NCBI GenBank assembly: GCA_028707375.1
Contig: JAQWCB010000050.1
Span: 1 to 6,760 of the forward strand
Source: Bacilli bacterium
GTDB lineage: Bacteria > Bacillota_I > Bacilli_A > RFN20 > CAG-288
Reading direction: 5' to 3'
DNA: 6,760 nt
Position 1 is the first letter of the stretch. Each line of letters starts with the position of its first letter. Positions 5,773 to 6,760 of this stretch are shown in pieces. Below the pieces are notes generated by a model that saw only the letters and a list, made by a program, of their open reading frames with translations, made no database searches and was not told the origin of the DNA. Both the position numbers and the translations under genes were made by a program.

Positions 5773-6760
5773 ATGTATTATGAGAGGGATAATTGTCTAG
5801 TTAATATTTCAAATTCCATATTGAAACATTTTGGAATTGATACGCTCCACGCTAGCCATGATAAATTAGATTCAATATTGGCAAAAAACCGGGATAAAAA
5901 GATATGCCTGTGTCTATTTGATGGTATGGGTAAATATATTGAAGAGCTTCATGCGGAATATATTCCGCACATTTTGGAACATAATAAATTTACGATAACC
6001 AGTGTCTTTCCTCCGACGACCGTGGCAGCTACGACCTCATTATTAAGCGCTTTGTTTCCGTGCGAAACTGGGTGGTTAGGATGGACGCAGCGAGTCGCTA
6101 CTTGTCCTCATCCAGTTATTATGTTTTCTTCCAAGGATGATGTCACGCAAGCGGATGTTAAACCTCATACATATGAGACATATAAATATGTAAGTATTAT
6201 TGATCGTCTTCAACAGAAAAATATTACTGCTGAGGAAATAAAGTCTTTCGAGTTGAAAGAAAAATCAATGAAAGGATTTTTCAATGTCGTTAATGGCAAG
6301 CTCCACTCCAATGATTTTTTATATGTTTATAACACTGAACCTGATACGAGTCTACATCAATATGGAACTAAATCAAAAAAGATTTCGAAGATTGTCCACC
6401 AGATTGATACATATATGGAAAAAATAGCGAAGGAAAATCCCCACACTTTGTTTATCGTGTTAGCGGATCATGGACATATCGATACTAAATATTTTTTGCT
6501 AGATGAACACGATGATCTATTGGATTGTCTGTCGGATAAAATGAATTTTTTAGAGCCTCGGGCGGCGGTCTTTTTTGTTAAACCTGACCGAAGGAAGTCT
6601 TTTGTAGAAATATTTAACAAATATTATGGTAAATATTTTCGTTTGTATTCTCGCGCCGATGTTGAACGTTTGAAAATATTTGGCGAGGGAAAGCCGAATG
6701 TCGATTTTGAATCTTTTATAGGGGACTTCTTAGCGGTATCTCATTCAGAATACGCTATTG
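5773..6760 (+). CDS. Alkaline phosphatase superfamily (phosphodiesterase/nucleotide pyrophosphatase-like) protein, 3' truncated
   Basis: The frame runs open from ATG 5773 to the right edge (329 codons plus one base). It shows the two-metal core of the alkaline phosphatase superfamily in order: LFDGMG at 48-53 (metal ligand Asp50), FPPTTVAATTSLLSALFP at 79-96 with the presumed nucleophile Thr82 or Thr83, EPDTSLHQYG at 189-198 (Asp191, His195), and LADHGH at 230-235 (Asp232, His233). The final metal-binding histidine expected near the C terminus is not seen and probably lies beyond the window. There is no signal peptide or membrane helix, so it should act in the cytoplasm on a phosphodiester or phosphomonoester. 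The pattern resembles the Phosphodiest (PF01663) family of nucleotide pyrophosphatases and phosphodiesterases. The substrate cannot be read from the sequence. It follows rsuA by 35 bp with no terminator between. Confidence 0.88.
   Translation, partial: MYYERDNCLVNISNSILKHFGIDTLHASHDKLDSILAKNRDKKICLCLFDGMGKYIEELHAEYIPHILEHNKFTITSVFPPTTVAATTSLLSALFPCETGWLGWTQRVATCPHPVIMFSSKDDVTQADVKPHTYETYKYVSIIDRLQQKNITAEEIKSFELKEKSMKGFFNVVNGKLHSNDFLYVYNTEPDTSLHQYGTKSKKISKIVHQIDTYMEKIAKENPHTLFIVLADHGHIDTKYFLLDEHDDLLDCLSDKMNFLEPRAAVFFVKPDRRKSFVEIFNKYYGKYFRLYSRADVERLKIFGEGKPNVDFESFIGDFLAVSHSEYAI

Overview
The window is AT-rich bacterial chromosome with dense coding, strong purine-rich Shine-Dalgarno sequences and U-tract terminators. 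This is typical of a low-GC Firmicute, in the Bacilli / Erysipelotrichia / Mollicutes-like range. Every tryptophan I read in the genes is TGG and one gene ends in TGA, so the standard bacterial code (table 11) fits and the Mycoplasma code is unlikely. A HPr-like protein with an intact kinase-type serine motif also points to Firmicutes. I cannot name a genus from this sequence.

Layout from left to right. (1) The C-terminal half of a cation-transporting P-type ATPase runs rightward and is cut by the left edge. (2) A hairpin at 1236-1256 separates it from a leftward block: tRNA-Lys(CTT) with an encoded CCA end, then a small HPr-like protein with its own strong terminator, then glyA (serine hydroxymethyltransferase). 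(3) A 247-bp divergent intergenic region holds promoters for glyA (leftward) and for the next operon (rightward), each with an inverted repeat on or next to it. (4) A tight rightward operon follows: a glyoxalase II-like metallo-beta-lactamase-fold hydrolase, a DUF368/PopT-family membrane protein (undecaprenyl-phosphate translocase family), an RsuA-type 16S rRNA pseudouridine synthase, and an alkaline-phosphatase-superfamily enzyme cut by the right edge. Spacings in this operon are 3 bp, a 14-bp overlap and 35 bp, with no terminator between the genes.

Functionally this is mostly housekeeping: one-carbon metabolism (glyA), translation (tRNA-Lys, RsuA), envelope lipid-carrier recycling (PopT family) and ion transport. 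The most unusual item is the HPr-like protein. The phosphotransfer histidine and its flanking loop are replaced (Thr15, Ser16, Leu18), while the LKSIM serine motif used by HPr kinase is kept. That pattern matches a Crh-like regulator rather than a PTS phosphocarrier. I see no mobile element, CRISPR array, riboswitch or defence system.
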